Shown here: piece by piece, positions 25,815 to 34,821 of the stretch
How positions within the stretch are numbered: the stretch's first letter is position 1
Layout: each line of letters opens with the position of its first letter
NCBI GenBank assembly: GCA_949372755.1
Contig: CASIBO010000002.1
Coordinates: 620,001-684,000, forward strand
DNA length: 64,000 bases
Direction: 5' to 3'
Origin: UBA9926 sp018645765
GTDB taxonomy: Bacteria; Pseudomonadota; Gammaproteobacteria; Pseudomonadales; Azotimanducaceae
Made by a program: the position numbers and the translations under genes
Notes under the pieces: generated by a model
What the model saw: the letters and a program-made list of their open reading frames with translations, nothing else
Told to the model about the DNA's origin: nothing
The model's database searches: none

Positions 25815-27063
25815 ACCATAAATGCGCCCTAAGTTGATCCTGGTTCATAGCATCTTCAAACGAATTGCTCTTTTACCGGATCATCATGGCGATTTGTCAG
25901 GCGAGACGGCGGTGATTAGCGGGGATGGGGCTAAGAGATTACTAGGTAAGGCCGTGCCCGTGCCCTTCGGTTTAGTGGTCATCTTAAATGGTGCTGCGAG
26001 CGCTTCACCGATTCTTGGCCTTTCAAAAATGCCCAAATAAGCTCAGCAATTTCAACGTCGTGATTTTGCTTGCCAACATGGCGCTCCTAGAACCCTAAAT
26101 ACGGCTCGTCGATGCCTGGCGCCGCGTGGTCTGACCCCTCGGAAGTCACGAGCGTAACATCCTGAAGATTACGCGCGCCGGCATAATCGGTGGGCACCGC
26201 GGAAGACTCATCCTCAGTGCTGAGATCCGGTAGATTTTTCACCGAAGAGAAAAGTGCGCGAGAGGGAATCGTTTTGAAACGAAAGTGATGCGCGTTCCGA
26301 CCAAGCGCCGATCGGTCCGCTCGCGACAGTCTAATCCAAAGAATCTTGTGATTGCGTACTTCAGTTGGTTTGAACTACCGGAGGTCTTTGAGTCGTTGGC
26401 AAGTCAAGCGCAACAGGCTGTAAAATACCCTCTGGTCATGTGTGGTATATCTGATCTTTCAATCTCAAAACTCAGTCTAGAAATCGATGAAAATGACAAT
26501 TTTGAGATTTGGCCGTTGTTGGATTTTGGGCGACAGAACCTAAAAAATTCTGTATCAGCACCAGCGTAGTAGAAAAAGATCACCGCAGTTTCCATGCGCC
26601 AGCACCTTCGGGCCCCTGGGTCGAGCTGGTCAATGTTGCGTGAAATGAGCTTCGTCAAACTAAGGCAGGTCCTTGATGCTCTGTTGTGCCCAATTCACGT
26701 CTAAAAATTAGTCTTTCGTACGCGTTGCACCCAGCCGCAGTCTCAAAGCAATCACACAAAGCACCGATTTTTTACGCTGATTGCATGGCAGTCTAGATAT
26801 GCTGTTTTCCCAAAAAAATTCTGATCTAATAACAGCCACCTGTAGATAAAAGTCTCAGAGCGCGGCGTCAGTTTGTGTCAAAATGTATAATAAATGGTCC
26901 TTGCCAAAAAGCGGGGTGCGAGGCCTTGTTTTGATTTTGCTGCAAGCATCAAGGGACTTCCGATAAGCGCAATAGATCAAGCAGGAAGAAAGGCTAAGTA
27001 ATACAACTTAGAAGTTATCGCTGCAGCACGGTGTGAGAAGTACTAAATGTTTGCGTTCATCCT
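25815..27063. other. Long gap with few signals apart from the esterase remnant
   Basis: Apart from the remnant at 25979-26363 no gene is convincing in these 1.25 kb. Frames at 25822-26040 and 26285-26569 on the plus strand and 26404-26658 on the minus strand lack ribosome sites and family motifs. A consensus TATAAT at 26886-26891 could serve the oxygenase at 27064, but no matching -35 box is seen. Confidence 0.4.
25979..26363 (-). pseudogene. Remnant of an esterase-like alpha/beta hydrolase C-terminus
   Basis: On the minus strand one frame reads for about 120 codons with a single internal stop (about 26053). It has no start codon or N-terminal domain. The visible tail resembles the end of PHB-depolymerase/LpqC-type esterases: TSEGSDHAAPG (a possible catalytic-His region), then after the stop GKQNHDVEIAELIWAFLKGQ. 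I infer a decayed gene; the family call is tentative. Short plus-strand frames over the same bases are taken as shadows. Confidence 0.4.
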
Positions 27064-28110
27064 GTGACAGAGTCTTCAAAAAAATCCTTTCCTGAATGGC
27101 GAGCCGCGGCCGTATTTGATGCTCAAGTGTTGCGCGGCAGTGGCATAATGCAGGAACGCGAGATCCAGCGACTGAGGCAAGCGGTGGCGCGTTGGGGCTT
27201 TTTTGAGCTTCATAACCATGGCGTCGATCATCAGTACCGTCAAGATTTATTCGCCGCTCAGCGAGCGTTTTTTGCCCTGCCCGACTCGCAAAAACGCAGT
27301 TTGCAGCGCACCGCGATCAACGCGCGTGGCTATAATTCGGGGGAGTTGACGAAAAATCGTTTAGATGCGAAGGAGATTTTCGACGTTGGACACAAGCCGG
27401 ATCCCTTGGCAGCTGATGATGCCTTGGTCAATCGGGTCGTGGATGGTTGGAATCAGATGCCAGAGGATTTAGCCATAAGGGAGCCGATATGGCGCTGGTT
27501 CAACGTGTGCGAACCCTTGGCGATTGAGGTCTATGACTGGTTGTTGCGGGCGTTGGGCGCGAGGGGCGCGCTTTCTGCGCACACTGATCAGCACACGAGT
27601 TTTTTGCGTCTCAATGCCTACTCAGAGGTACAGCAAAAAAAACAGTCGAAAAACGAAAAGGTCGAAAGCGAAGATTCCGATTCAACGGTCCCTTTAGGTA
27701 TTCACCGGCATACCGATGCGGGATTGCTAACCTTGCTTGTTGAAGATGGACACCACGCACTTCAGGTTTTGCATGCCGGGCAGTGGCGGACGATCGAGCC
27801 TTCTCCCAATGCCTTTATCGTCAACACGGGAGACATGCTTCAAGTATTGTCTAATGATCGGTTCATCGCGCCCGAACATCGCGTGCTGGGATCAGTTGAA
27901 AGCCAATACCGACTCAGTGCGGCGTACTTTTTCAACCCGCCTTATGATCAGATCATTCAGGCGTTGCCCTATAGGGATAAAGACTCAACCTTTGACGAGC
28001 CGCGGTATCATAGCTTCACGTGGGAGGCATTTCGTCGACGTCGGGGCGCGGGTGATTTTGAGGATTTGGGAGAGGAAGTACAGATTAGTCACTATCGCGT
28101 TCCGGACTGA
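27064..28110 (+). CDS. 2-oxoglutarate/Fe(II) oxygenase, isopenicillin-N-synthase type
   Basis: A 348-residue soluble oxygenase. The iron triad is visible as His216-x-Asp218 in HRHTDAG and distal His272 in APEHRVLG, and the co-substrate pair as Arg283-x-Ser285 in YRLSAAYF. The N-terminal half has the family start ARWGFFELHNHGV and the RGYNSGE region. A short charged insertion (about residues 190-207, rich in Lys, Ser, Glu) precedes the iron site. The start is GTG with a poor ribosome site. Family members hydroxylate or desaturate small molecules; the substrate here is unknown. Confidence 0.9.
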   Translation: MTESSKKSFPEWRAAAVFDAQVLRGSGIMQEREIQRLRQAVARWGFFELHNHGVDHQYRQDLFAAQRAFFALPDSQKRSLQRTAINARGYNSGELTKNRLDAKEIFDVGHKPDPLAADDALVNRVVDGWNQMPEDLAIREPIWRWFNVCEPLAIEVYDWLLRALGARGALSAHTDQHTSFLRLNAYSEVQQKKQSKNEKVESEDSDSTVPLGIHRHTDAGLLTLLVEDGHHALQVLHAGQWRTIEPSPNAFIVNTGDMLQVLSNDRFIAPEHRVLGSVESQYRLSAAYFFNPPYDQIIQALPYRDKDSTFDEPRYHSFTWEAFRRRRGAGDFEDLGEEVQISHYRVPD

Positions 28111-28503
28111 GATTGATCGAAATTCTAAATTTTAATGTTCAGCAAGCTCGGACGAAGATTGCTCGTAAATTACAGGGTTAACCAAGTTGGTACCCATCAA
28201 GTGTCGCCGCGGTTGGTCGGGCGTCTGCCTAGATGTAATGTATCTCTGCACGACTTTTTCGACAGCAACACCGCCACGCTGGCCCTTAATGATATTTTTT
28301 TGCGCAGTTTCCTGGTTATAAAGTTACAAAGCAAAGTGCCAAAAAATCCAAGCGCAACGCAATGTGCGCTTCATTCATAAGGTGAAAGCCTCACTTGCAA
28401 AAGCCAGTAAGCCTAGTGATGATAAAAGCACTGGCGCTTGAAATGTTCGAGCGCTGCACGATTGCACGACCCATCATTGCAATACAGAGATAAGGAGATA
28501 CCT
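28111..28503. other. Gap between oxygenase and cyclase genes
   Basis: I see no gene. An 81-codon plus frame at 28135-28380 has no ribosome site or recognisable motif and is probably chance. The AAGGAGAT ribosome site of the next gene lies at its end. Confidence 0.4.
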
Positions 28504-29463
28504 ATGCAACACCGAGCCCGCAAAGCCTGGCCAATCGTCCTATTGTTTTTTGGCTTTTCTTTTCAGGCCGCAGCGGTCGATCATTGCAAGCCTTCAAAAT
28601 GGGGTGCTGATGATGAGATTGGTGCCGCCAACTATGTTAATCCCCAACAAATCTTGGCGGCGACCCGCTTGGTTAAGCTCGGTGAAAGCCACGGCCTCGG
28701 TATCGTGATAGAGCCCGGAATGCCGGCGTTTCCGCCCAGGTTCACGCAATTACAAGTCGTTCAGCCCGGTCAACAGCTCGGCGTCGACACAACGCAAACC
28801 TACGGCTGGCCAATGTCCTACAACGATGACCTCGTACAAATGTGGCTCGGAACAGGCCCCCAACTTGACGGTCTGGGTCATCTTGGCGAGGACAATTTGT
28901 TTTATAACTGTAATCAGGGTAAAGATTTTGCTCAAATTACAGGCCTAACCAAACTTAGCATCCATCAAGTACCGCCCCTGATAGGACGGGGAGTCCTCCT
29001 GGATATGACGCGGCACTTCAATGTTAGTGCTATGGCGGCAGGCCAGGTCATTACGTCTGAGGATATTAAAACTGCGGCCAAGGCTCAATCCGTCGTTTTC
29101 AAAACCGGCGACGTCATCCTGCTGCACACAGGCTGGACCGACGCAAAGCTCAAAAGTGATCCTGAGGCGTGGGGTTCTACCATTCCCGGGATTAGCAATG
29201 AAGCGGCTCTGTACCTAGCAGGTCTCAATCCAATGGCGGTCGGCGCTGACACTTGGGGCCTCGAAGCAGTGCCTGCAGGGCCTGGCGACAAACTATTTTT
29301 TGGACACAGCATCCTGCTCAAGGACAATGGCATCTATATTCTTGAGACCATGGACACCGGCCGCCTGGCCAGTGAAAAAGTCTACGAATTTATGTTTGTG
29401 TTAGGGCAAGCGAAGCTCAAGGGCGCTGTTCAGATGATCATTAATCCCGTCGCGATGTGGTAA
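28504..29463 (+). CDS. Secreted cyclase-family hydrolase
   Basis: A 319-residue member of the cyclase/kynurenine-formamidase-like metal hydrolase family. It has an N-terminal signal peptide (cut after QAAA, near residue 22), so it acts in the periplasm or outside. Family marks are WGADDEIGAAN near the start and LDGLGHLGE, part of the metal-binding region. The usual HxGTHxDxxxH motif is altered: the stretch reads GTGPQLDGLGH, with Gln where a His is expected. I use the ATG at 28504 because AAGGAGAT precedes it; the longer frame from 28438 would bury the signal peptide. Confidence 0.88.
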   Translation: MQHRARKAWPIVLLFFGFSFQAAAVDHCKPSKWGADDEIGAANYVNPQQILAATRLVKLGESHGLGIVIEPGMPAFPPRFTQLQVVQPGQQLGVDTTQTYGWPMSYNDDLVQMWLGTGPQLDGLGHLGEDNLFYNCNQGKDFAQITGLTKLSIHQVPPLIGRGVLLDMTRHFNVSAMAAGQVITSEDIKTAAKAQSVVFKTGDVILLHTGWTDAKLKSDPEAWGSTIPGISNEAALYLAGLNPMAVGADTWGLEAVPAGPGDKLFFGHSILLKDNGIYILETMDTGRLASEKVYEFMFVLGQAKLKGAVQMIINPVAMW

Positions 29464-29790
29464 CAGTGCAGGTAATTTCCGCGATAGGTGTTGCGAGCGT
29501 TAGATCGCTGTGAGGCAGGCGGCCAATCATCAGGTTGGACTTTCTGCGGGGTCGCTGTGATGGCTGCTGCCCCGAAAAGTGTGCCGTCCGTGCTGAACCA
29601 CAGTGGATGGTTGCATGATTGGGTAGATGTTTAAGGCTCACAAAATTTGCCTCAACAACCATCAGAGTTTCTCGAGACAGTGCCCAGCGGGGCATCTCTT
29701 GTTGGGGCGGGATGATTTGGATAGTAAGCAGGTGATGGGTCTTCAATGGGACCCATGGTTAAATAGGGTGTTGTTTCTTCGGAGCACTAA
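29464..29790. other. Gap between cyclase and PhyH genes
   Basis: No supported gene. A 101-codon minus frame (29441-29746) overlaps the cyclase end and lacks any domain-like pattern or ribosome site. No terminator hairpin with a T run is visible. Confidence 0.35.
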
Positions 29791-30705
29791 ATGATGGAAT
29801 GTCCTTCTCCTATCGATGGGATGGTCTGGCCGGCGCGACCGCTTGATGATTATTTGGGCGAACTCAGGGCGCATGGTTATACGGTGGTCGATGGTTTAAT
29901 CAACGAGGCCGCGCTCGAGCGCATCAAAACGGTAACGGCGCAGCAAATTGACCAACTGGAACCCGTACCGCCAGCGTTCGATGACCGGTTTGGTGTGCCC
30001 CACGGCATCGCTTGGAGCCAAGATGTTTGCAACGCGGTTACACATCCGGCTGCTCTGTGGGTCTTGCGCGCTTATCTCGGCGCATCAAACATTCGATTTT
30101 GTCATCAGCCAGCAATGACGGTGCTGCGACCAGCGAAAGATTTAATCGGACAATTCCCTGAGGAAGGTTGGCACGCGGATTATCCGTATCACCCAGATGT
30201 CTATCCAGATGATCGCTGGCAGGATGACGCGGTTTATGGGGTGCAATTCAATCTTTGTATTGATGCTTTCCGCGCCGAAAATGGGGCAACCCAATATGTT
30301 CCTGACTCACATTTACACCGCCGATGGCCACCGCGCGCTTTGAACGAAGGGGGCACTCGAATCGGAACCGCCCCGCATGATCAGGTGATGCAAATGCAAG
30401 CGCCGGCAGGCGCGGCATTAATCTATGATTCCAGAACTTGGCACCGCGCCTGTCCAGAGTTGAATGTGAGTGGTGAGGATCGCCTCGCGATTTTGAATGC
30501 GGTCTGCCCCGCTTGGGTTCGCTCAATGGTTGATAAGCAACCGGGCACCAAGCGTTACAGGGCATCGAATATGGCGGCACAATTAGACCCGAAAGTGCGG
30601 GATGAAATTGAGGCGCTCTGTCACGCGGAACGGCTCCTTCCGCCCACGGGTGTTCCCAATATCCTTGAGAAGCAGTTCGTGGGCCCACGAAAGATTCAAA
30701 TATAG
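29791..30705 (+). CDS. Phytanoyl-CoA dioxygenase (PhyH) family protein
   Basis: A 304-residue 2-oxoglutarate/Fe(II) oxygenase of the PhyH family. The iron site is His128-x-Asp130 in EGWHADYPYH and distal His218 in RTWHRACPELN. The fold blocks VVDGLINEAALERIK and FRAENGATQYVPDSH fit the family. PhyH enzymes hydroxylate branched acyl-CoAs or many other small substrates, so the true substrate is open. Two ATGs stand in a row; GGAG lies eight bases before the first. Confidence 0.92.
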   Translation: MMECPSPIDGMVWPARPLDDYLGELRAHGYTVVDGLINEAALERIKTVTAQQIDQLEPVPPAFDDRFGVPHGIAWSQDVCNAVTHPAALWVLRAYLGASNIRFCHQPAMTVLRPAKDLIGQFPEEGWHADYPYHPDVYPDDRWQDDAVYGVQFNLCIDAFRAENGATQYVPDSHLHRRWPPRALNEGGTRIGTAPHDQVMQMQAPAGAALIYDSRTWHRACPELNVSGEDRLAILNAVCPAWVRSMVDKQPGTKRYRASNMAAQLDPKVRDEIEALCHAERLLPPTGVPNILEKQFVGPRKIQI

Positions 30706-30726
30706 TGAGTGATCATAAGCTGCTGC

Positions 30727-30751
30727 ATCGAGCCGGTTAATGGCGCTCGAT
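30727..30751. repeat. Inverted repeat after the PhyH gene
   Basis: ATCGAGC (30727-30733) and GCTCGAT (30745-30751) form a perfect seven-base stem with an 11-base loop, 22 bases after the PhyH stop. There is no T run, so it is a weak terminator candidate at best. Confidence 0.3.
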
Positions 30752-30945
30752 AGGCGTCTGCTTTGGGTCGGTTGGGCTAAGGCGTCGAACCTGACAACGC
30801 ATTCGGCTTTAGTGCCCGAGTGCGTCGCGCATAAACCCTCGCAGAGGCTGGCGGCCAGGTGCTAACCGAGTATTACGCGCCCTCAGCTTTTCTTTTTTAT
30901 CATGAGCCCGTAATGTGATTTTGAAGATTAAGAGAGTGAGGTGGG

Positions 30946-31383
30946 ATGAACGCGCAAAAAGAAATTACGGACCTGATGAACCTATATTGTACGGCGATTG
31001 ATTCGGGCGATCTGAAAACCTTTGGCAGGCTTTTCGCAAACGCCACGTGGATTGCGGAAGGGCGAGTGCCAGGCCCCGAATCAATGAACAACATGATTTT
31101 GTATGAGGATGGAACCCCGCGGACAAAACACGTCATTACGAATCTCACGCTGGATATTGATGACGCGGCAGGCACGGCCAGTGGCCATTGCTATGTGACG
31201 GTTTACCAACAAACACCGGATTTTCCGCTTCAAGCAATTTTTGTTGGGGAATACTTCGATACGTTTTCTCTCTCAGTACAAGGCTGGGCCTTTACCCAGC
31301 GCGAAATTCGGCATTCACTCATTGGTGACATGCGCGCGCATCTTAAAATCCCGTCTCTAACCATCCCTGGGGCTGTGCCTTGA
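30946..31383 (+). CDS. SnoaL/NTF2-like protein
   Basis: A 145-residue protein of the NTF2-like superfamily (SnoaL-like). The start EITDLMNLYCTAIDSGDLKTF, the LFANATWI strand and KHVITNLTLDID fit the cone-shaped fold seen in polyketide cyclases, dehydratases and steroid isomerases. The GTG/ATG region is preceded by GTGAGGTGGG, a fair ribosome site. It lies among catabolic oxygenases, so it is probably an enzyme or binding protein of that metabolism; the reaction is unknown. Confidence 0.85.
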   Translation: MNAQKEITDLMNLYCTAIDSGDLKTFGRLFANATWIAEGRVPGPESMNNMILYEDGTPRTKHVITNLTLDIDDAAGTASGHCYVTVYQQTPDFPLQAIFVGEYFDTFSLSVQGWAFTQREIRHSLIGDMRAHLKIPSLTIPGAVP

Positions 31384-31840
31384 TTGATTAAAAGACGGAC
31401 TCAATGATTCAAAGTGTGCCTCCGTGTTGCTTTCGGAAGCCAGTGTGAATGACGCCAGTTGAATATCGATCCTTTGCTTTGGGTTAGCCACCTAAAAAAC
31501 GAGATATAGATATCAGCATGCCCGGCGGGGCCATGGAGGCTTTAGGCGGGTCTTAAGCACGCAGCCATAAAGGCTTGCGCCATTATGGGAATGCAGCCTT
31601 AAGCAGATAATGCCTCGCCACCGCGTTTGATGCATACCCTACAAAGATGAGCGCGGCCACCTTTAAACGTACCTATTCTGATTTCCAGAGCTCTGATGGC
31701 ACGGCCGGAAGTGGGAATCGAGAGCGGGTTCATACGATACCTGCTCAGATGACCCAACTGGCAGGAACCGGGATACGTTCCGTTGGGGGGAAGCGAGGGT
31801 ATTCTTCTAAAGCCACTCGAACAATATCGGCGCAAAACAT
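31384..31840. other. Gap before the TonB-C gene
   Basis: These 457 bases separate the convergent SnoaL-like and TonB-C genes. The only signal is the short CoxM-like tail on the minus strand at 31597-31665. No terminator, repeat or RNA gene is recognised. Confidence 0.35.
31597..31665 (-). pseudogene. Possible short remnant of a CoxM-type FAD-subunit C-terminus
   Basis: The minus strand reads RAHLCRVCIKRGGEALSA and then stops. The same tail, RAHLCKVLIKRGV, ends the better CoxM-like remnant at 34167-34440, and the DNA of the two tails is alike (for example CCGCGTTTGAT against CCGCGCTTGAT on the plus strand). Only about 20 residues match, so this is tentative. The remaining 31384-31596 and 31666-31840 bases show nothing else. 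Confidence 0.3.
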
Positions 31841-32995
31841 TTACATCACTTCAAAGGTGACTTTGTTTTGCACGCCATAAGTTCGTACTGGAAGGCCGTC
31901 AACGAAACGTGGCACGTAGCGAAAGGTTTTTGCAGCTGTAATGGACGCTTTATCAAAAATGCTTTTGTTCGAGCATTGGCCCTGACGTTTGTAAACGCAG
32001 CTTTTAATGGCCGTGATGTCCTCGACAAAGCCGACTTCGGTCACAGTGAATTCCAATATGACGTACCCTGACCAGGCTTTGCTGAGCGCTCGCCGAGGAT
32101 ATTTTGGGGCCGTTTTGGTTACGGGCAAGTAGTTGTCGTTGATCGTTGTTGACGCAACCTGGTTGCCTAGCAGGGTTATTAGCTGCGTCTTATAGTGATC
32201 TGCTTTGGTATTGGCCTTCAGGCTTAATTGGTGCAATGCTGCCGTGCGAATTTGAACAGGAAGTGCCTGCGCTTCTAAGAGTGATTCAAATTCACGCAGC
32301 TGGGCTGCATGTTTTAGAAAATTGTTGGCATAAAAATATCGGGTGGAAAGGGTGAGCGGATGCTGAGGACCTAGCGCCTGATCTCTAATTTCAATTGCAG
32401 AAAGCGCCGCTTCCTCAGAGAAGCCTGTTCGGAGCCCACTCAATCGCTGTAGTACGGTGGTCGCATCGATGTTCGGGCCGAAACTCTTTGTTAGGTGATA
32501 AATTCGTTGGGTGAGGCTGGCAATTTCCGTCTCCGTGTCGAGAACACGAGTCCTCGCATCAGCGGTTGATTCGTCTGGCACAGAGTGCAGGCTGTAGGCG
32601 GTCAACGTCTCCGCAAGTAAAAGCAGCGGCTCAATCACATCGATACTATCTTGGCCAAATAATGACTCGTAACGGGTGACTAAACGTCGCATCAACGGCA
32701 ACGCCGTGTGCGCAGGTAGTAAACCCCATGCGGTAGGATAAGCGAGCGCGGCATTCATCGTCAGTACGGCCAGCGTTTGACTGTCCGCTGCATAGAGATC
32801 CGAACCGAGTCGAAGCGCCACGGTGGCATGCTGGTGTTGAGCCTCGGCATTATTATCTTGTTCCGCGGTGCGAAAGGCTTTGTAAGCGGTGTTGAACTGT
32901 TGCTGTATTGACGGACTATCTTCAGCTGCGAGAGCACGAAAAGGTAGCGCCGCACAAACAATTAAAAAGAGTGAGATTAATCGAGTTTGCCGCAT
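31841..32995 (-). CDS. Periplasmic protein with TonB C-terminal domain
   Basis: A 384-residue exported protein. It begins with a signal peptide (hydrophobic to about residue 22, cut after ALA). The middle (about 25-280) is helical and TPR-like, with ALGPQHPLTLSTRYFYANN typical of TPR repeats. The end (about 290-384) is a TonB C-terminal domain: APKYPRRALSKAWSGYVILE and AAKTFRYVPRFVDGLPVRT. True TonB proteins have an uncleaved membrane anchor and a proline-rich linker; neither is seen here. ExbB/ExbD genes are not adjacent. It may be a cell-envelope protein borrowing the TonB fold. Confidence 0.85.
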   Translation of the reverse strand: MRQTRLISLFLIVCAALPFRALAAEDSPSIQQQFNTAYKAFRTAEQDNNAEAQHQHATVALRLGSDLYAADSQTLAVLTMNAALAYPTAWGLLPAHTALPLMRRLVTRYESLFGQDSIDVIEPLLLLAETLTAYSLHSVPDESTADARTRVLDTETEIASLTQRIYHLTKSFGPNIDATTVLQRLSGLRTGFSEEAALSAIEIRDQALGPQHPLTLSTRYFYANNFLKHAAQLREFESLLEAQALPVQIRTAALHQLSLKANTKADHYKTQLITLLGNQVASTTINDNYLPVTKTAPKYPRRALSKAWSGYVILEFTVTEVGFVEDITAIKSCVYKRQGQCSNKSIFDKASITAAKTFRYVPRFVDGLPVRTYGVQNKVTFEVM

Positions 32996-33071
32996 GGTTG
33001 GTGTTCCGCATTGAAGATTAGGGTGAGTCTATGGGGACGTCAGGCGTCTGAGACGCCTGACGTCTAGGTTC

Positions 33072-33860
33072 TTATCCTCTTATTCCTTGCCCAGTAAAAT
33101 CATAATTTTGACAAGTCGACATCGCTGCTACCTGCGCTGCAAGTGGCGATTGACCAAAGTCTGTCATTCCGGTCGTTTGCTCATCAAGGTCAGCCCAAAG
33201 GTGTAACCAAACGAAGTCGGAGGACGCCTCGGACTCAAACTGAGGGTCTAAATCAACATACCAGTACCCTGTGGGCCCCTTGTCGCGCTCGTAAGCATCG
33301 ATCCAGGCATGATAAGCCGTTTGAAACTGCGCAAGGTCAGCCTGTGAATAACCTTCATTGAAGTTACAGAATGCGTACTGTGCCCTGAAGGATTGATTCT
33401 CTGATTCGGCGCTGGCCCGACGTTGGATGGTGGGTGCAAATGCGTAAGCATGCTCTTCTGAATAGGTTAACAACTCACTGGTCATGGATTGCCATTCCGA
33501 TTCCTGATTTTGCTGCCAATATTGCCAGCCAGCGTTTCGAGCCGCCATCGAATCCCACAAAATCGACCACATAAAGTCCATGTCTTCGTTTGGCTGGTCT
33601 GCCATCAAAACATTGGCAAACTGGATTTGATACTCGCCTTGATCAATCAAGGCGTTCCACTGATCAACCGCGGTGTTCAAAGCTGCCTCAGAGAAATTTG
33701 AGCCCTTCTTGTGCCAAACATATTCGATGACGGGCTGCGCTTGGGCATTGGGCTCGGTAACTTCGGAGGCAACAGTCGTCATGGGTTCTTGGTTTGACTC
33801 ATTTTCGCTGCAACTGCTCAATAGCGAAACCAGCGACAGTAGAATAAAAAGATTCTTCAT
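33072..33860 (-). CDS. Lipoprotein with an internally duplicated domain
   Basis: A 262-residue protein with lipoprotein signal (lipobox LSSC, Cys17), then an acidic linker and two related domains. Each starts with an aromatic strand and helix (FSEAALNTAVDQWNALID; YSQADLAQFQTAYHAWID) and has a later helix (DFMWSILWDSMAARNAGW; DFVWLHLWADLDEQTTGM). I do not recognise the family. ATG at 33860 is chosen because it starts the signal peptide directly; the frame extends to 33878. It shares strand and neighbourhood with the TonB-C protein, 76 bases upstream of it. Confidence 0.8.
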   Translation of the reverse strand: MKNLFILLSLVSLLSSCSENESNQEPMTTVASEVTEPNAQAQPVIEYVWHKKGSNFSEAALNTAVDQWNALIDQGEYQIQFANVLMADQPNEDMDFMWSILWDSMAARNAGWQYWQQNQESEWQSMTSELLTYSEEHAYAFAPTIQRRASAESENQSFRAQYAFCNFNEGYSQADLAQFQTAYHAWIDAYERDKGPTGYWYVDLDPQFESEASSDFVWLHLWADLDEQTTGMTDFGQSPLAAQVAAMSTCQNYDFTGQGIRG

Positions 33861-34821
33861 GGTGCGATGCTCCTGCAATGGATTGGGATGACGAGCGAAA
33901 TTACCAGCTCAATGACTCACCGTATTAAGGGGTGGGTGTTAAAACAAGGATTGTTCGATTTTGGGTTTCCAATCCACACGGGCCCGCCGATGGTCTTTTT
34001 AATGGGCTGGGCGACAGCGCCAAAACCAAAACGCAGACAATTTATAGTTTTTCAACCCGTTAGGGCTGTGATGAAAGAAGCTTCGTGGTCTTCAGACGAG
34101 GCTTAAGCGCGCGGCGATAACGCCTCTTACAGGATTATGATGAGGCCAACCTTAGACCGATAAGGCCTAGACCCCGCGCTTGATTAAGACTTTACAGAGA
34201 TGCGCCCGATATTTTGCACTGGCGTGCAAATCGGCGTTCAGGGTCTCTGCGGACAAGGTCACCGCATCGATTGCGGGCAGGCTGAAATCAGAGGTTAATC
34301 AGATTCGTTTAGCACTTGCCAGACCACCTCGATCGCTCGTGGTATCACCAACTGTTGCTTGAGTTCCTTAAAAGCTTGCTTGATCTGTGATAAGAGTTCT
34401 AGCTCGTGCAATGGGCCTGTATCAACTTGAATGGTCTATCCTTTAAAAAGTTACAAGTTCTAGGTGAACACAGTTCGGCAAGCTTTGGAGCGCGCATCAC
34501 CCTCAATCTTATCTGAGAACCATCGAAGTATTGCCCCATTGTTAAGTCAGCCTTGTTGCTGGGACGAGATGGGAGCTTTTATTGCGGTGCGCCTGTCAGG
34601 CGGTTAACGTAAGGCTTAATCGTCGCGGCTCGAAAGGAGATGCCGTGCCTTGCCAAGGCAAGCTTATTATTAGCGATAAGACATTTGAGCAACTGCTTTC
34701 CCGTTTGTTTGAGGGTTTGGCTCGAGTTCAGATTGAAGATGACGTTTAATCCTGAGTAACCTATTTTCCAGTCTCAAGACGCGGAATGTAGCGACTAAAT
34801 TTTTCGTTAAGGAAGTTGGCT
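33861..34821. other. Gene-poor stretch with degraded molybdenum-hydroxylase pieces
   Basis: These 960 bases hold no intact gene. A CoxG/CoxM-like remnant lies on the minus strand at 34167-34440. The plus frames at 33867-34106 and 34180-34362 are not convincing. A ribosome site (TAAGGAAG) for the LTA-synthase-like gene lies at the end. Confidence 0.4.
34167..34440 (-). pseudogene. Fused remnant of CoxG-like and CoxM-like genes
   Basis: The minus strand first reads ELKQQLVIPRAIEVVWQVLN, which fits the start of CoxG (SRPBCC) proteins, then a stop. It then reads SAETLNADLHASAKYRAHL followed by CKVLIKRGV and a stop, which fits the C-terminus of the FAD-binding (CoxM) subunit of molybdenum hydroxylases, where D-hydrophobic-HASA-x-YR-x-HL is a family mark. 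The two ends meet with the middle missing, as after a deletion. An intact, IorAB-type molybdenum dehydrogenase lies 6.5 kb downstream. Confidence 0.5.

Noticed and set aside
26285..26569. 94-codon plus frame
   Set aside because: No ribosome site or family motif, and it partly lies opposite the esterase remnant.
28135..28380. 81-codon plus frame after the 2-oxoglutarate oxygenase
   Set aside because: No ribosome site, domain pattern or coupling; likely chance.
29441..29746. 101-codon minus frame
   Set aside because: It overlaps the cyclase gene end and shows no protein-like pattern in any reading I tried.
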